Positions 37,011-49,200 of a DNA stretch of 64,000 bases are shown here, piece by piece. A program made the position numbers and the translations under genes. The first letter of the stretch is position 1. Each line of letters opens with the position of its first letter. Location: the NCBI GenBank assembly GCA_036937835.1, contig CM072871.1:7483501-7547500 (forward strand), written 5' to 3'. This stretch comes from Pampus argenteus. Its lineage: Eukaryota; Chordata; Actinopteri; Scombriformes; Stromateidae. Below the pieces are notes generated by a model, which saw only the letters and a list, made by a program, of their open reading frames with translations, ran no database searches and had not been told where the DNA came from.

Positions 37011-37016
37011 TAAAGT

Positions 37017-37546
37017 GGGAGGGGCGCAAACATGGATGCCAAGAATATTTTCATAATCCATGGTTTACAATTTAATTTTTACACAGCAAGCACTTTTGAG
37101 CACTATTTTTAAGTCAGTTTCATCAATATAAGCAGCATATAATGTATTTGTTAATCAAGAATCCGTTTATAATGTTTACTATTTTCCCTCAAGAGTCTAC
37201 ATTTTGTTTTGCTACACCTTCCTACACAAGTTTACACCTTTAAATTATTTGGTGTCATTATTATGAGAAATGGACAAATAATACACATTTGGCCCAATAT
37301 TATACACTTATGAAACAAACATCTAAGCCAAGGGAATCAGATGATATGACATAACACACAGCAAGTATCTATTAGGTAAACATAGTATATTTAGAAGAGA
37401 GATGTAATGAAGGACAATGAACACAAGGTGGCACCATTATAACAATGAGAAAAGTTCAGTGCAAACCATAGACTGTGTTGACTAATTGATGCAAAAGGTT
37501 TTTAAGAATAAATTTTGCAATAGAAAAAAAAGTGTATGGCAATTAT
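37017..37546. other. sar1a-ppa1 intergenic spacer
   Basis: AT-rich DNA between the inferred sar1a promoter and the end of ppa1. No coding or RNA gene seen. Confidence 0.5.
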
Positions 37547-37815
37547 TTTATTTTCCAGTGCTTATGAATAACAAAGCATTTCCAAGTATACATATATATA
37601 TGGCTCTACGAGGCACAGAACAGGTAGATTTTGTAGACGCATCTCCAGAGATCTTTGTTTAATAACCGTATATTTATTGGTCAAGACATGAGCACTTTTC
37701 TTTTTCTCTCCATCTGCAAGACCGACCTGCTACATCCCACCACCCCATTGGTTCCTAATGTAAGATGATCTTCAAATACCACTACGATTCTGCTCCAATC
37801 CAAACAGCTGGTGGA
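37547..37815 (-). other. ppa1: ppa1 3' UTR with polyadenylation signals
   Basis: Two minus-strand AATAAA signals (plus-strand TTTATT at 37673-37678 and 37547-37552) lie about 140 and 265 bases past the stop, so the 3' UTR is short. The region is otherwise non-coding. Confidence 0.55.
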
Positions 37816-39545
37816 TCACTTCCTCTCATAGTAGAACCATTTATCTACTGTAAAAGAAAAAAAAAAACACATCATGACAGTGAGTTACAGACAGATAGTA
37901 GAAATCAGATGCGCTTTTATTAATCAAAACAATATCAACAATAATATATACTGTCACGCTACCTGATGAGGGGAAAGGTTCCTCTTTTCCACAAGGACAT
38001 GTCTAAAAATACAATGAAACGGCAATTATGAAATCATTATTTTAAAAAAATGTAAAAAATAATCAAATGACGGTTTGCAAAGAGAAATGAACAAAATGTT
38101 ACTTACTTCACCAACAACAGCGTTAGCCTCATCCGCTGAGCAGCAGTAAGGGCTGTCGCCGGCCGAGACACACGTGTTTTTGCTGTATTTGTGTGAAAAG
38201 ATAATCACATGTGATCTAAAGCCATCAATGTATGTCAGTGTACAATTGTTTTAAAAAGGTATTTTTAGCTGTAGAGTGTTTACCATTTCAGTTCACCAGC
38301 ATTGGTCTTTTGGGAAATAAGGGCTTCCCAGGAGCTGTGAGTTTTCTTGATTATTTCAATGGCAAAGTCCTGAAACACACAAAAAAAACAAAGTGCTTCA
38401 TTAAGTTTTCACAGGTAACAGTGAGGTTTACACAAGATAATTTCTATGTTAATTCAAGTGAAAATGAGGCTTGCAAGAACCTGTATGCTTCTAAAATGGA
38501 ATCTGCTTAAGATCAACCACAATCCATTTGTTACATCAGAAAATAATGACTAAATGAGGTGTGGTAGTTGGATACCTTGTCTTTGAACTCATCGTTGAAA
38601 GCAAACTGGTTCTCTGGTTTCCCATCTGGCACTTTGTACCTCCTGAACCAGTCGACCGTGGCCTCCAGATAGCCGGGTTTCAGCCGCTGGACATCACTGA
38701 TGTCTGAACACAAACAGAGACAACAAAGACAAGTTGAGAATATGAACATTGGGGGGAAAAACAGGGTCTTAAATAAGTTCTTACTGTTGAAGTCGTTGGC
38801 TTCAGGGTCCTCCACATTGATTGCAATCACTTTCCAATCAGTCTCACCCTCATCGATCATGGCCAGGATCCCGAGTACCTTCACCTTGATTACCTCTCCA
38901 CGGGAACACACCTGCGGGCATATTAGTTTGCTGTTAATGTTTTGGTTTGCAGAGCATGCAGCGGCACTGTTATGCTTGATATTAATGTAAAAAGTCAAAT
39001 GATTAATCACTGTGAGGCTGTAAAATACCTTATTGCTAATTTCACAGACATCAATAGGGTCGTTGTCACCGCAGCACTTTGTGTTTTCGTCTTTGTGTTC
39101 TGGATCTTCCCATGTCTGAAACAACACAAAACAAGGCATTTTTAAACATGTCTTATAAATACATACCATCGCAGTTTTGGAAGGACACATTAGCATCAGG
39201 AACAAGATACTAACCTGAGGTATGGCTCCATAGTTCCATATGTAGCCTTTATGCGGGAAAACATTGGCAACGTAGCGTAACTTGCCCTTCTTCACATCTT
39301 GCTTTATTGGGTTCAAGAGGTCTTTTGTAGCGATCTGGAAATAATTAGAAAATATGTTACTCTTTAATATTTGCTCAGTGTCAAATTATACCAAAAGCAT
39401 CATGGGAAAATCATTTTTATATTTCCTACCTCCATCTTTGCATTGGTCCATCTTGGTACTTCAACAACCATGTGAAAGATGTTCTGTAAAACGGAATAAG
39501 TAATCTGTCAAAATCTTCTTTAAATTAACAATTTAAAAATTGTAC

Positions 39546-39591
<46 letters not shown>

Positions 39592-40739
39592 TATTATATG
39601 TGATACAACTAACCCACACAACTAACACATCACCTTTACTTAACATGGTGGCTTTTATTATGCTGGTGGTCGAAACCTGACCACAAATCAGATTAATTAT
39701 TGCAGAAAGATAAGATAATAGATCATGTACCTGTGTCTTTCACAAATAGACTATGACCTTGCTATTCTGGAGAGCTTTGCCTAAGGGCACTTTCACTTTT
39801 GCTTTAAAGGGTACACATTCATTTATAAGTTTAATGGGGTGAAGGTGACATATGTTACCTTACCTGACTCTCATCAGCATATATTGGGATATCATGGAAT
39901 GGTGAGATGTACTTTCCTTCAGCATTTTCTGTAAAACAGTGATATTAGATACTGTATGAATACAAAGACATATACTTGTCTTGAGAAACTATGAACTATG
40001 AAAAGAAAGTATGTAATCAATGATCAGTCTGTGCAATCACAGATAACATTGTGTCCAACAGATTACCAACGCCCAATCTTGAGTTGCTGCCCTATTGATA
40101 TCAATGCATTCATTGAAGCTCAACTAGCAGGTTTCTGGAGCAGGACCACACTACAAGCATCCGGCAAATCAGAAACCTTCATGCTCATATTATCTTCAAT
40201 AAATCATTCAAACGCATCTTGGTGTTGGTGCGGTCTTTGCTGGTGAATCAACGTTTTATTATCAGAGAGGGTGTTGTCAACCATCAACTATGATCTTAGA
40301 TTGCTAGATTAAGCAGCTTGTGGGGTTTCCCGTAAATTAAAAAAAAAACGACTTCCGTCTACAACAACAGAAACCAAGTTCATGCAAGAATACGTTACTG
40401 TGATGGAGAGTCGATGACGAGACATGTGTCAAAAATTACATCATCTTACAAATCCGACAACAGTGGTTAGCCAATTTTAACTCAACCGGCACATTAATGG
40501 TGTCTAAACAAAGTGAATCTCAGCGTGTAATTTCCGGTAAAAGAATATATAATAACAATACTTTCAATGATGCAACATTACGTGAATAGGTGACACGTGG
40601 GAGTTTGCGGCTAGTTAAGAGTCATCAAAGTAGGATACGGACACAAAAGTTTACAATTTGTGTTCACGTTCGACTTACTGAAGAACAAGCGGTAGCTCAG
40701 AGAGTTGGGGTTTCCTCTTTCTTCCACTGTGAAGCTCAT
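37816..40739 (-). CDS. ppa1: Inorganic pyrophosphatase 1 (cytosolic family I PPase)
   Basis: Hydrolyses pyrophosphate to two phosphates using Mg2+, which pulls biosynthetic reactions forward. Minus-strand exons: 40679-40739, 39864-39928, 39430-39483, 39215-39334, 39029-39115, 38785-38911, 38576-38703, 38284-38369, 38107-38182, 37963-38002, 37816-37847. They join in frame to 291 aa (human PPA1 289). The family I signature DNDPIDV (Asp117, Asp119, Asp122) and MIDEGETDW (Asp149, Asp154) supply the metal-binding aspartates. PNSLSYRLFF, SPFHDIPIYAD and RRYKVPDGKPEN match eukaryotic PPases. There is no N-terminal extension for mitochondrial import, which supports the cytosolic PPA1 rather than PPA2. 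The CCSADEANAVVGE segment and the terminal DKWFYYERK resemble PPA1. Exon 10 is very short (40 nt). Confidence 0.97.
39548..39585. repeat. (TA)19 microsatellite in a ppa1 intron
   Basis: Perfect TA alternation just upstream (in minus-strand terms) of the NIFHMVVEV exon. Confidence 0.9.
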
Positions 40740-40778
40740 GTTTCTATTGCAGGTTGTTTCTGTCCGGCTGGGATGGAG

Positions 40779-40854
40779 GATGGCGGCGAAAAGAAACTGC
40801 TCTGGGTCGTGTAGACAGGAAGATAACGCGCCTGCGCACTGTGGAAATGACTCA
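40779..40854 (-). promoter_or_regulatory. ppa1: ppa1 promoter elements (YY1, NRF1-like, AP-1)
   Basis: Within 115 bp upstream of the ppa1 ATG are GATGGCGGC (YY1-type, 40779-40787), GCGCCTGCGCAC (NRF1-like, 40828-40839) and TGACTCA (AP-1, 40848-40854). YY1 near the start and NRF1 are typical of housekeeping and metabolic promoters without a TATA box. Motif inference only. Confidence 0.5.
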
Positions 40855-41933
40855 TTCAGGGACTATCGGACATACTGCACTTGCTAGAATTAACACAGTT
40901 ACAATGATTTGGAGCTTTGCTGTAATGTCACTATGGAGACCTTGTATTGTGGCTATCACATTGTATGGTTTAACTAACCAGTAATGGTCCTATTTAAAAT
41001 GCCATCATTTTGAACATCATTTCCCTCTAAATAGAATAAAGGTTTCAAAAATCCGAAACTATATTCTTTTGGTACTTCTTGATAATCTAGTACAGATTTG
41101 GTACGTGTAAGTATCGTGGTTTTCAACCTGGACCTGGAGTAATGTAGTCTAGACGTGAGAAAAGCAGGGAAATCTTTTTTTCAGTTTCACAAATATCATA
41201 AAGCTTCAAAAATTGCTGCAGTAAAAATTAATAAGATTTAGGATTATGATACCCCTATGATGCCCCCTCTCATATAGAAGTATTGTTTTCTTGAGCTATC
41301 TTCATATTGAGCAGGTCAGGCCACAGCAAGAAATAAGAAATAAAACTGAAAATCAGTTCACCGTGAGTTTAAATACTGTTTAATTATAAGTTTCATCTCC
41401 CCTCTATTTGTTATGGGGTTTTTTTTCGATTTATGAATTAGCTGGAAAATGATTGAACAACGCCATCTACAGGCTTTATGCCACTTTTAAAGTGGACTAG
41501 AAAAACAATATTCAGGCAGTCAAACACTCCTGTTGGTTTCATTTCACGCTTATTATTCATATTGAGAACAACTTTAGTCGATGTGACCAGATTAGGAGAC
41601 GTCAGGTTAAATTTTCTACCATTTCATGACAGAATTTCTAACTGCTTTATGATTGTCTGGGAAGTCCAGGGTTTTTTAAAAAGTAAGCTGGCACCGTTTG
41701 AGGCTACGCACAGCTGACTTCATATCCGTCTGCAGCCCGTCGTGCTTCCTGCCTTTGCTGAGGGAGGGGACGGTGCTGACGGCTGGGAGGACGAAAGGAG
41801 AGACAAGAACGCTTTTGGAAAGATACAAGAGAGTGGGGAACGGCCCTGGTTTCCACCGTCCGTCGGGATAATAAACACCCCCCCAAAAAAGATTTCTGTA
41901 GCTGCTGAAATAGTCCTCTAATCGGCGCTGAAA
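40855..41933. other. Divergent ppa1-eif4ebp2 intergenic region and eif4ebp2 5' UTR
   Basis: About 1.1 kb between two divergently transcribed starts. The right-hand part (about 41700-41933) is GC-richer and probably contains the eif4ebp2 promoter and 5' UTR. The central part is AT-rich with no recognisable feature. Confidence 0.5.
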
Positions 41934-43140
41934 ATGTCGACCAGTCGTCAGCTGAGCGAGAGCAGGGCCATCCCGACCAGGACGGTGTTGATCAACGACA
42001 CAACGCAGCTACCTCATGACTATTGTACCACCCCTGGAGGCACTTTATTCTCTACCACTCCCGGAGGTAAGGAGGCAGCCACATTGTTGAAGAAAGGCAG
42101 GCATGATTCGGGTTTTTATTTATTTATTTATTTTTGGTGGTGTTGGTGGTGTTTGTGCTCTCATCAGACCGACCAGTGTTTCTGTATCTGTGGCCTAGGC
42201 TGCGTTGTCATCCTGCTCAAAACAAAAACAAAGCTTAGCCACGCCCCCGCGTCCTCTTCCTGCTTTATGGTTGGCTGTTTTGCAGCGCAGAGATTTTGGT
42301 TAATGTATTATATCTATTATTACAACCATTGCAGGTGAACATCTTTTGTTTAGCGCCCATACATAAGAGCTATGTGGTAACCTGTGGCAGCGATGTGTCA
42401 TATTGTTCGCAGTAGAGCCAGATTGTGATTCATCATTAAAGTTCAAGTTCTTAGGAATAATGTCATCCAAGGGCTGTTGTTTATCCAGGTTAGGGCTGAT
42501 TGTGTCAAACCTTCCCTGAACTAAAGATGATGTCTACAAAAATGTATTTTTTTTTTTTGGCTGAGCAATGACATTATTTCATAATTTATAGTCATATTTC
42601 TCTTTATATTTTTTGTTTTATTGATATTATTTAGCAGCAGAGGACGTTAACCTGCAGACATTTTGACTTGTCAAACACCAAAGAACTGTGAACTGACAAC
42701 ATTGCATTGTAGTGATGTTAATGTCAGTAGTTACGCCTGTGCTTTTCCTGGTGCGACAGGTCAACATGTCACATGTGAAAAACATGTTTGATTAGTTTGG
42801 TATTAAAGCAATAATTGTCCTGTTGCAGGAACCAGGATCATCTATGACCGTAAATTCCTACTGGACAGGCGTAATTCTCCCATCGCCCAGACCCCGCCAG
42901 CTCACCTGCCTGTCATCCCTGGAGTAACCAGCCAACATGTCCTGAATGAGAACAGGAAGAATTCAGCCAATAACCACATCAACAATCATGATGGCAAGCC
43001 CACTACTGGTAAGAATCAAATAACCAACTTGCGTAACAGGAAGTGCTCGGTATTGTCACCAATCCCTCAGTTCCAGACATGTCTCAACATCTCTTTTTTC
43101 TTTTCAAGGAGATGACGCTCAGTTTGAAATGGACATCTAA
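41934..43140 (+). CDS. eif4ebp2: eIF4E-binding protein 2 (4E-BP2)
   Basis: Small, intrinsically disordered repressor of cap-dependent translation. It competes with eIF4G for eIF4E and is released when mTORC1 phosphorylates it. Exons 41934-42066, 42829-43008 and 43109-43140 join in frame to 114 aa. Motifs: RAIP (11-14), the two Thr-Thr-Pro priming sites (32-34 and 41-43), the eIF4E-binding motif YDRKFLL (50-56), Ser61-Pro and Thr66-Pro, and the TOS motif FEMDI (110-114) that recruits Raptor. The Asn-rich segment before the C-terminus (NNHINNHD) resembles the deamidation-prone segment of mammalian 4E-BP2 and separates it from 4E-BP1 and 4E-BP3. Strong donors (GTAAGG, GTAAGA). The three-exon structure matches the family. 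Confidence 0.95.
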
Positions 43141-45330
43141 CTGACTGGAACCACACCAGCAAAAGCAAATGACCTGGCATTGCACGTGCCAGTGGCTTGG
43201 CTTGTAGAAACCAATGTTGTGAGCCCTCATGGCAACCATCTTCTTTAGCTCTCCGTCTCACTGCTGGATGTAATGTGTGTAAACCATGGGAATACAGTAT
43301 ATCATGCATACATGTACAGTGTGGCCAACTCTGGAAACTAGGTAGAGGGTTTGTTTGAATAGATTTCCATGGTCATCAGTCTCTGTACAAATCAACAACC
43401 ACACAACAAGGGAGCCGGCATGAATATTATGCACCCAGACACTCTGTCCAGTTAGTAGATCAGTGCTCACTTTACAGCTTTCTGTGAGTCAGGATCCTCA
43501 ACAGAGCACACCCTAAAACTAATAATATTTCAACTTAATTGGGGAGGAAGTGATCATTTTTAGAATATCAGTCAAAAGCTTTGATATTCATCACAGTCTT
43601 TGGTTTTGAAGACCCTGGTAAGCATGTTATTTAAGTGATTTTTCTTTTTATTATTTTTTTTTCTTTTTTTTTGTTTTGTTTTTGCAACTACTTGAAAAGC
43701 TCCACAATCTATTATCAGTTGTTTGATCAGTTTAGTATCCAGTGACAGTATGTAAAGTGATGCTGTGTTGTTTTGTTTTCAGATTAGTTGAGGATTTCAT
43801 GCCATTCCAATAATTTATTTTCACTTACCAACACAAGCCTTTTGTCAGTTTCCAATTTTCAGGGGAAATATTTTTGAAATTACACTTAACCCTTGATTAA
43901 ATGTTCATCAAATGATTGTATTTGCCGCTTTTATGGAAGACTATTTATTTCTCCGGCAACTGAAAATTTGAACATGTTTTTTCCATTAAGAATTTCATTA
44001 TACCATTATAAAGCCGGCTGATCACTTTTAGGACCTTGCAGTAAATATTTACACATTTCTCTCCTGCCAAGAAAAGTTAATACACTTTTTCCTCCAGATT
44101 TGATGGTTACTTAACTGGTTTGTTGTGTTGAAAAGAGCTTTGTGTTTATAATTAGTTTCATCTAAGCAAGGAGGTAATACTTGACAACATCTGGCAGGTG
44201 TTTTTGAATATCCAGACCATATAAACATTTAGAAAAATGTGGAAATGGTTATATCCCAATGTTAATTTTTGGGTAAAATACAAGATTTTTTTTTTGTTAA
44301 AGACTTGAAATAATCCAGATGTTTTTATATGCATTTTATTTTTTAATACCGTTTCTTAGTATTGAGGGTATCTGTTCTGGGAATAAGCACTGTCAAGCCT
44401 TCAGATTTGTTAGAAGTGTCAAAGAGCCAGAAAACGTTTGCATAGGGCTTGATACGTGCTGTCCCTTTAATCTACAAATCTGTCCCCCAGTGTCCTTAAT
44501 CCATTTTACATTACCTTATTCTGTGTCATGTATCTGCCCATGCCTTACTTTACATGAAATGCAGTAACTAAAACTAGGTTCCTTGTCATCAATTTGTACT
44601 TTCCAACAGATGTTTATTTTTTCACTATAACGTCAAACAGGTAATATTGTATTTAGCAACTGAGTAAAACAGATACTTTTAATGGGGTTTTTTTTCTACA
44701 TTATTTCCTTACTCAAGCAGGTATGAAGTTTTTATGTTTGATGGCACAACATTTTTGATGCACATTTGGGATGCTGAAGTTAAGATGTGGTTAAAAAGAT
44801 GCCACATGCTCATTTAGTCCCAATAGTTTTATTTTATCAACACAATCGTCCACCACATAGTCGTGTCTGCTAAGTAGCAGCTCTGAACTTGGCAAATAAA
44901 TCACCATGAAGTACCAGTTTTTCATTCAAAATTCATTCATTGTTTTTCAGTGTGACTGGAATGACCGAATGGCTGAAATAATGTCTATTAAAGATTTTAT
45001 TCTTTTATTATTTCAGGCTTTGTAATCCATTCTGGTCATGTTTGGTGACAAATATATTGAGGGGTTTGCTTGAACCTATTTTGCTTTGCACATTTTTTGG
45101 GGTGACAAAACTCTTTATATTATGGCATCATAATTCAGATTGCAGATTTATTTCAATGTTAGTTTGGTTTGACAATGAGGGCTTAACATTGTGTGTTGGA
45201 AGAGATTTGAAACAAAATTACTGTAACTTTCTGTTCTGATTTTAAACAACTTTGTTTTAAAAATGAAACTCCAATGCCAGTGGACACTGTTGCTGCAAGA
45301 TCAATAAAGTTCCGTAACAAAGAAAATAAG
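43141..45330 (+). other. eif4ebp2: eif4ebp2 3' UTR
   Basis: About 2.2 kb of T-rich non-coding DNA ending with AATAAA at 45303-45308. A long T-rich 3' UTR is expected for this gene. No further coding exon or repeat of note is visible. The end is inferred from the signal. Confidence 0.55.
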
Positions 45331-46200
45331 ACATGTTTTGTATTATCTTGGTTTTGTTCAATTCAAGCAGACTGAGGCCTGACTGAGAAGGTCCAGTACC
45401 CCTTTGTTATAGATTTGGTATGTAAACACCTGCCAGAGGATCAACTAAAAACTCAGCAAAGCAATTCCATCTTGCTAGTTATTAATGATAATAATAATAA
45501 TCATATTTTGTAAACAACCACTTCCTCATGTACTCCCAACAGGGCCCCAAACGTCCAAAATATTCATGTCAGTAGATTTAGGTCATTTAATTAATTGTTA
45601 GTTAAACCTCCATTATTGTAGTTTATATAATGCTCACATGGTGCATATTCCTAAATAAAGATGTATTTAATTAAATCGCCACTATAAACTATAAACTACT
45701 GACATGGGGCCAGGCAACATGAGTATTGTTTGGTCTCTGCTGAACTGAGGTTTGTCTTCATATTCAGACGCCGTCACACAGTCTACGTGTTTTACTGACG
45801 TCTAGTGGACAGAAGATGTACTGCAGTGTCAGTTCAAACCACAGTATTTTCTCATTTTCACATTCAACCACCCATTGTTTACGAAAATAAAATAAAAATA
45901 AAATACTGTGTTTTATAATAGTAATATGTGCAAACAGAATAAAAAATAATGTATGTGGAGAGGGATCTAAAGCACACAGCTTACCACCAAGTAACACGTT
46001 ATAGGACCAGTTTCTTCATGCTTTGTTTATAATATAACTGATACGCATATTGGCTTCACTAAGAAAATGGGAAAGTCGTTTCACGTGGTTGTTCGTTTTT
46101 TTTTTTGTTTGTTTGTCTATTTATTTTATTTTTTAAAAACGTTTTTACATCAGGCAAAATAAGGACGTACCCACTCAATTCTCTGCAGGCATTAATCCGG
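45331..46200. other. Intergenic between eif4ebp2 and rps24
   Basis: AT-rich DNA with short ORFs lacking family features. It must contain the distal rps24 promoter, but I recognise no particular element. Confidence 0.5.
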
Positions 46201-46211
46201 TCGCCTGCTGG

Positions 46212-46227
46212 TCCTTCCTCCTTTTCT
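46212..46227 (+). promoter_or_regulatory. rps24: 5'TOP-type start region of rps24
   Basis: A polypyrimidine run (ccttcctccttttct) lies about 30 bases before the initiator ATG. Ribosomal protein mRNAs begin with C followed by 4-15 pyrimidines (5'TOP), which makes their translation depend on mTORC1 through LARP1. The exact start nucleotide is inferred. Confidence 0.65.
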
Positions 46228-46254
46228 ACGTCCCTGAGCGAGGCCGGCGTCAAG

Positions 46255-49200
46255 ATGGTGAGTCTTGTGATAAAAAATTGAATCAAAATCCGCCGTTCAT
46301 CAAGTCAATCCCGCCATCGACACACGTTTCATGCAGACAAAATGACAGTTTAAGTCTGCGATATAATAAAATGTCGATATTGATGTGATACGACATTATT
46401 TGAGGGGAAATTAAACGGCAACATCCGAAATGCTATCATGACGGTTTTCGCTCCAGACGGTACACAGGCTGTATTTACCTGCTTTTAGACTGCATGTATT
46501 GTGTCCAGTCTTGATTATAAGCGATTACATATTTAATAGTCACGATATATCTACTGTAACACATGTAGTCGCTCTAAGACACAATATAGTACGTACACGT
46601 CAATTAAGTTAGTAGTGTTGAGCTAGATGCTAACGTTACCGATAGCTGTAGCGAGGCCCACGTTTTGGTGAATACTAATACTTAACGAATACGATATTTA
46701 GATCCATAAATTGGCACGTTGGTGGTTTTAAAGACTGTTTTGAGGAAGCATGTAAGTTTTTCTGGGTTAGCCTGCAAGATTGCTGAGAAGCTGTTGTGAC
46801 AGACTATAGTGATACCTGCAATACAATGCTGCTGCCATCAGTCTTTAACTTGCCGTTAACATTGTGTTATAATGTGCTTTTTTTTTTTATGTTTTCAGAA
46901 TGACACAGTAACTGTCAGGTCCCGCAAGTTCATGACGAACCGGCTGCTTCAGAGGAAGCAAATGGTAAGATTCACCCTGTGTATATTGTGTTGATCAGAC
47001 CCTGAGCTTCATCATCTTGTCATGTGTGTATATTGATTGGCCGTGTCCTCTTTGTAGGTTGTCGATGTCCTGCATCCAGGCAAGGCCACAGTCCCCAAGA
47101 CTGAAATCAGGGAGAAACTTGCCAAGATGTACAAGACCACTCCTGACGTAGTGTTCGTCTTTGGGTTCAGAACTCAGTTTGGTGGCGGCAAGACAACAGG
47201 CTTTGCCATGGTGTACGACTCTCTAGACTACGCAAAGAAGAACGAGCCCAAGCACAGACTGGCCAGGGTGAGTTTTTATGCATTTGTTTGGCCTTCATTT
47301 CACATGTAGAGATACAGAAGCATGGGGGGGAGACAAAGATGCATGATGTGCAACTCAAAAATATTCAGCAGGAATGGAAACGGGGACACTCGGTGGCACA
47401 CAACTATTAAGCTTCCAGGGAACCTCAGGGTCAGTTTTTAGTCTTGATAGTCAGTTAAATGTCTTGATAGTTTATCCTGATTGAAGATTGAAGACATAGT
47501 GGAAACTTTTTTTTTTATCTTTGAGGGATTGTTTTTAGTTGGAAAATGATTGAGAAATCGGTGCATTAGTCAATGATGAAAATAGTCGTTAGTTGCATCT
47601 TTGTAAGCTACTGAGAGATACCATGTTGCATGTTCATCATGTTAAGTAGTTTGTAGAAGGCAGCTGTTGATGGTGTAGAGATAAATGATGGGTACTATTG
47701 AAAGGTAACACAATGAAGTTAAATCTGTCAGTGGGTAATGTTGAATAGTTGTGTATTATACATGTATGAAATATAGTTCATCTTATTAATGCAAGTTCTG
47801 TTTTTTCGCCAAATTTGGGTTCTTATGCATTTCTATAGTCTCTAATTAGTTAGTTCATCAGGCAATCGGTCTCAAATTGACACTTTGAGTTGTGCCATCT
47901 TATGTTGATAATTTAAATATCTAAAAACAAACCAGTCAATGTTGTGATGCAGTACAGATCAGTTGTCGGAAAGACCACCAATCTGAGGGGTTGTCTGTAA
48001 TTATCAAACTCATTTTAATGTGGCTTATGTGTGCTAATGTATTATGTATAAATTGTATAATTGCTTCATCTGTGTCCTTTAGCATGGTCTCTATGAGAAA
48101 AAGAAGACCTCAAGGAAACAGCGCAAGGAACGCAAGAACAGGATGAAGAAAGTACGAGGCATCAAGAAGGCCAGTGTGGGCGCTGCTGGCAAAAAGGTAT
48201 TGTGACCATATTATGTACTTTGTGCAAGTATTCCCAAAAAGCAAAAGAAGGCATTGTTTAGTATACTTGTTTCTTTCCTGATTTTTCATTGCATTCCTAC
48301 TTTTTCCCTACCCTCCTAATCTTTGTTTTTCACAACTGTTACTGTTTTAATTTCTTTTGTCATCTTTCCAATTGTATCAAATGTTCTTCGGGAAATGTAG
48401 AAGGTAAATGTTGTTCATAAATAGACTAACTGCAGTGTGCAGATAATCCAGGAGTGATAGATGCTAGTTTACTCCTCCCTTTTTACACCCTCACTTACCT
48501 ATAAGCTATAGCCTGAATGCTTTTCCCTCTGGATGTACAGTAGCATCCAGTAGGAAGGGATTTTACCCATTGTTTAATACTTACCTGATTGTTCCTGCTC
48601 AACACTAATGACTAGCTTGAACTGAAAACTAAGTGTTTTTAGACTATTTTTCAAGTCTAATGATGGTGTGAGAAGATGTAACTGCAAGGAAAGGCAAAAA
48701 CGGAAGTAACCACCACCTGGTGTTTGCTTGAAGGAAACACTAGACCCACTGTGGAACAAGTCACATGTTTAAAGTGTACAATGGACCCCTGAATTACAAA
48801 ACCCCGGACTGTTTAATACCACATAGTTGCATCTGTTATAGCTAAAGTTCAACTGGCTTGTAAATTAAGGTTTTGATTGGCTTGTCTAAATGTGGTCCAT
48901 GACCTGTGGAGTGCAATCACTACAAATCTATTCAGAGAGCTTTTCTTTCTCATGTTCCAGTGTTAATATTTTCTTTTTGTTTGATCTTTTGTTCTTGATT
49001 TTGCTTCCCGTGGATTTCTTTTGCAGAAATGAAGTGTCAGTGTGCAGGTATAGCACCAGAACAAGCATGGTGTGCCATTGTGTTGCACATCCAAGAGCTG
49101 ATAGACCTGAGTTGTGTCGTGCATGTCACGTCCTACTTTCCCCTGCAGTTTCCCCTCAGTGTTTACTCCCCTTTCAATGTTTTAAACTCTTAATAGATTT

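Noticed and set aside
38531..39316. Single 261-aa ppa1-like open frame
   Set aside because: It reads through three introns that happen to stay open. The conserved PPase sequence is interrupted exactly at GT-AG sites, so the spliced model is right.
42061..42338. Extension of eif4ebp2 exon 1 as a 134-aa single-exon protein
   Set aside because: The open frame runs through a consensus donor (GGAG|GTAAGG) into the intron; the known family structure and exon 2 show that splicing occurs here.
47573..47614. C/D-box-like pair (ATGATGA ... CTGA) in rps24 intron 3, a typical host for snoRNAs
   Set aside because: Only about 35 nt between the boxes, no terminal stem and no clear C'/D'. The C-like box lies in a degenerate interspersed repeat.
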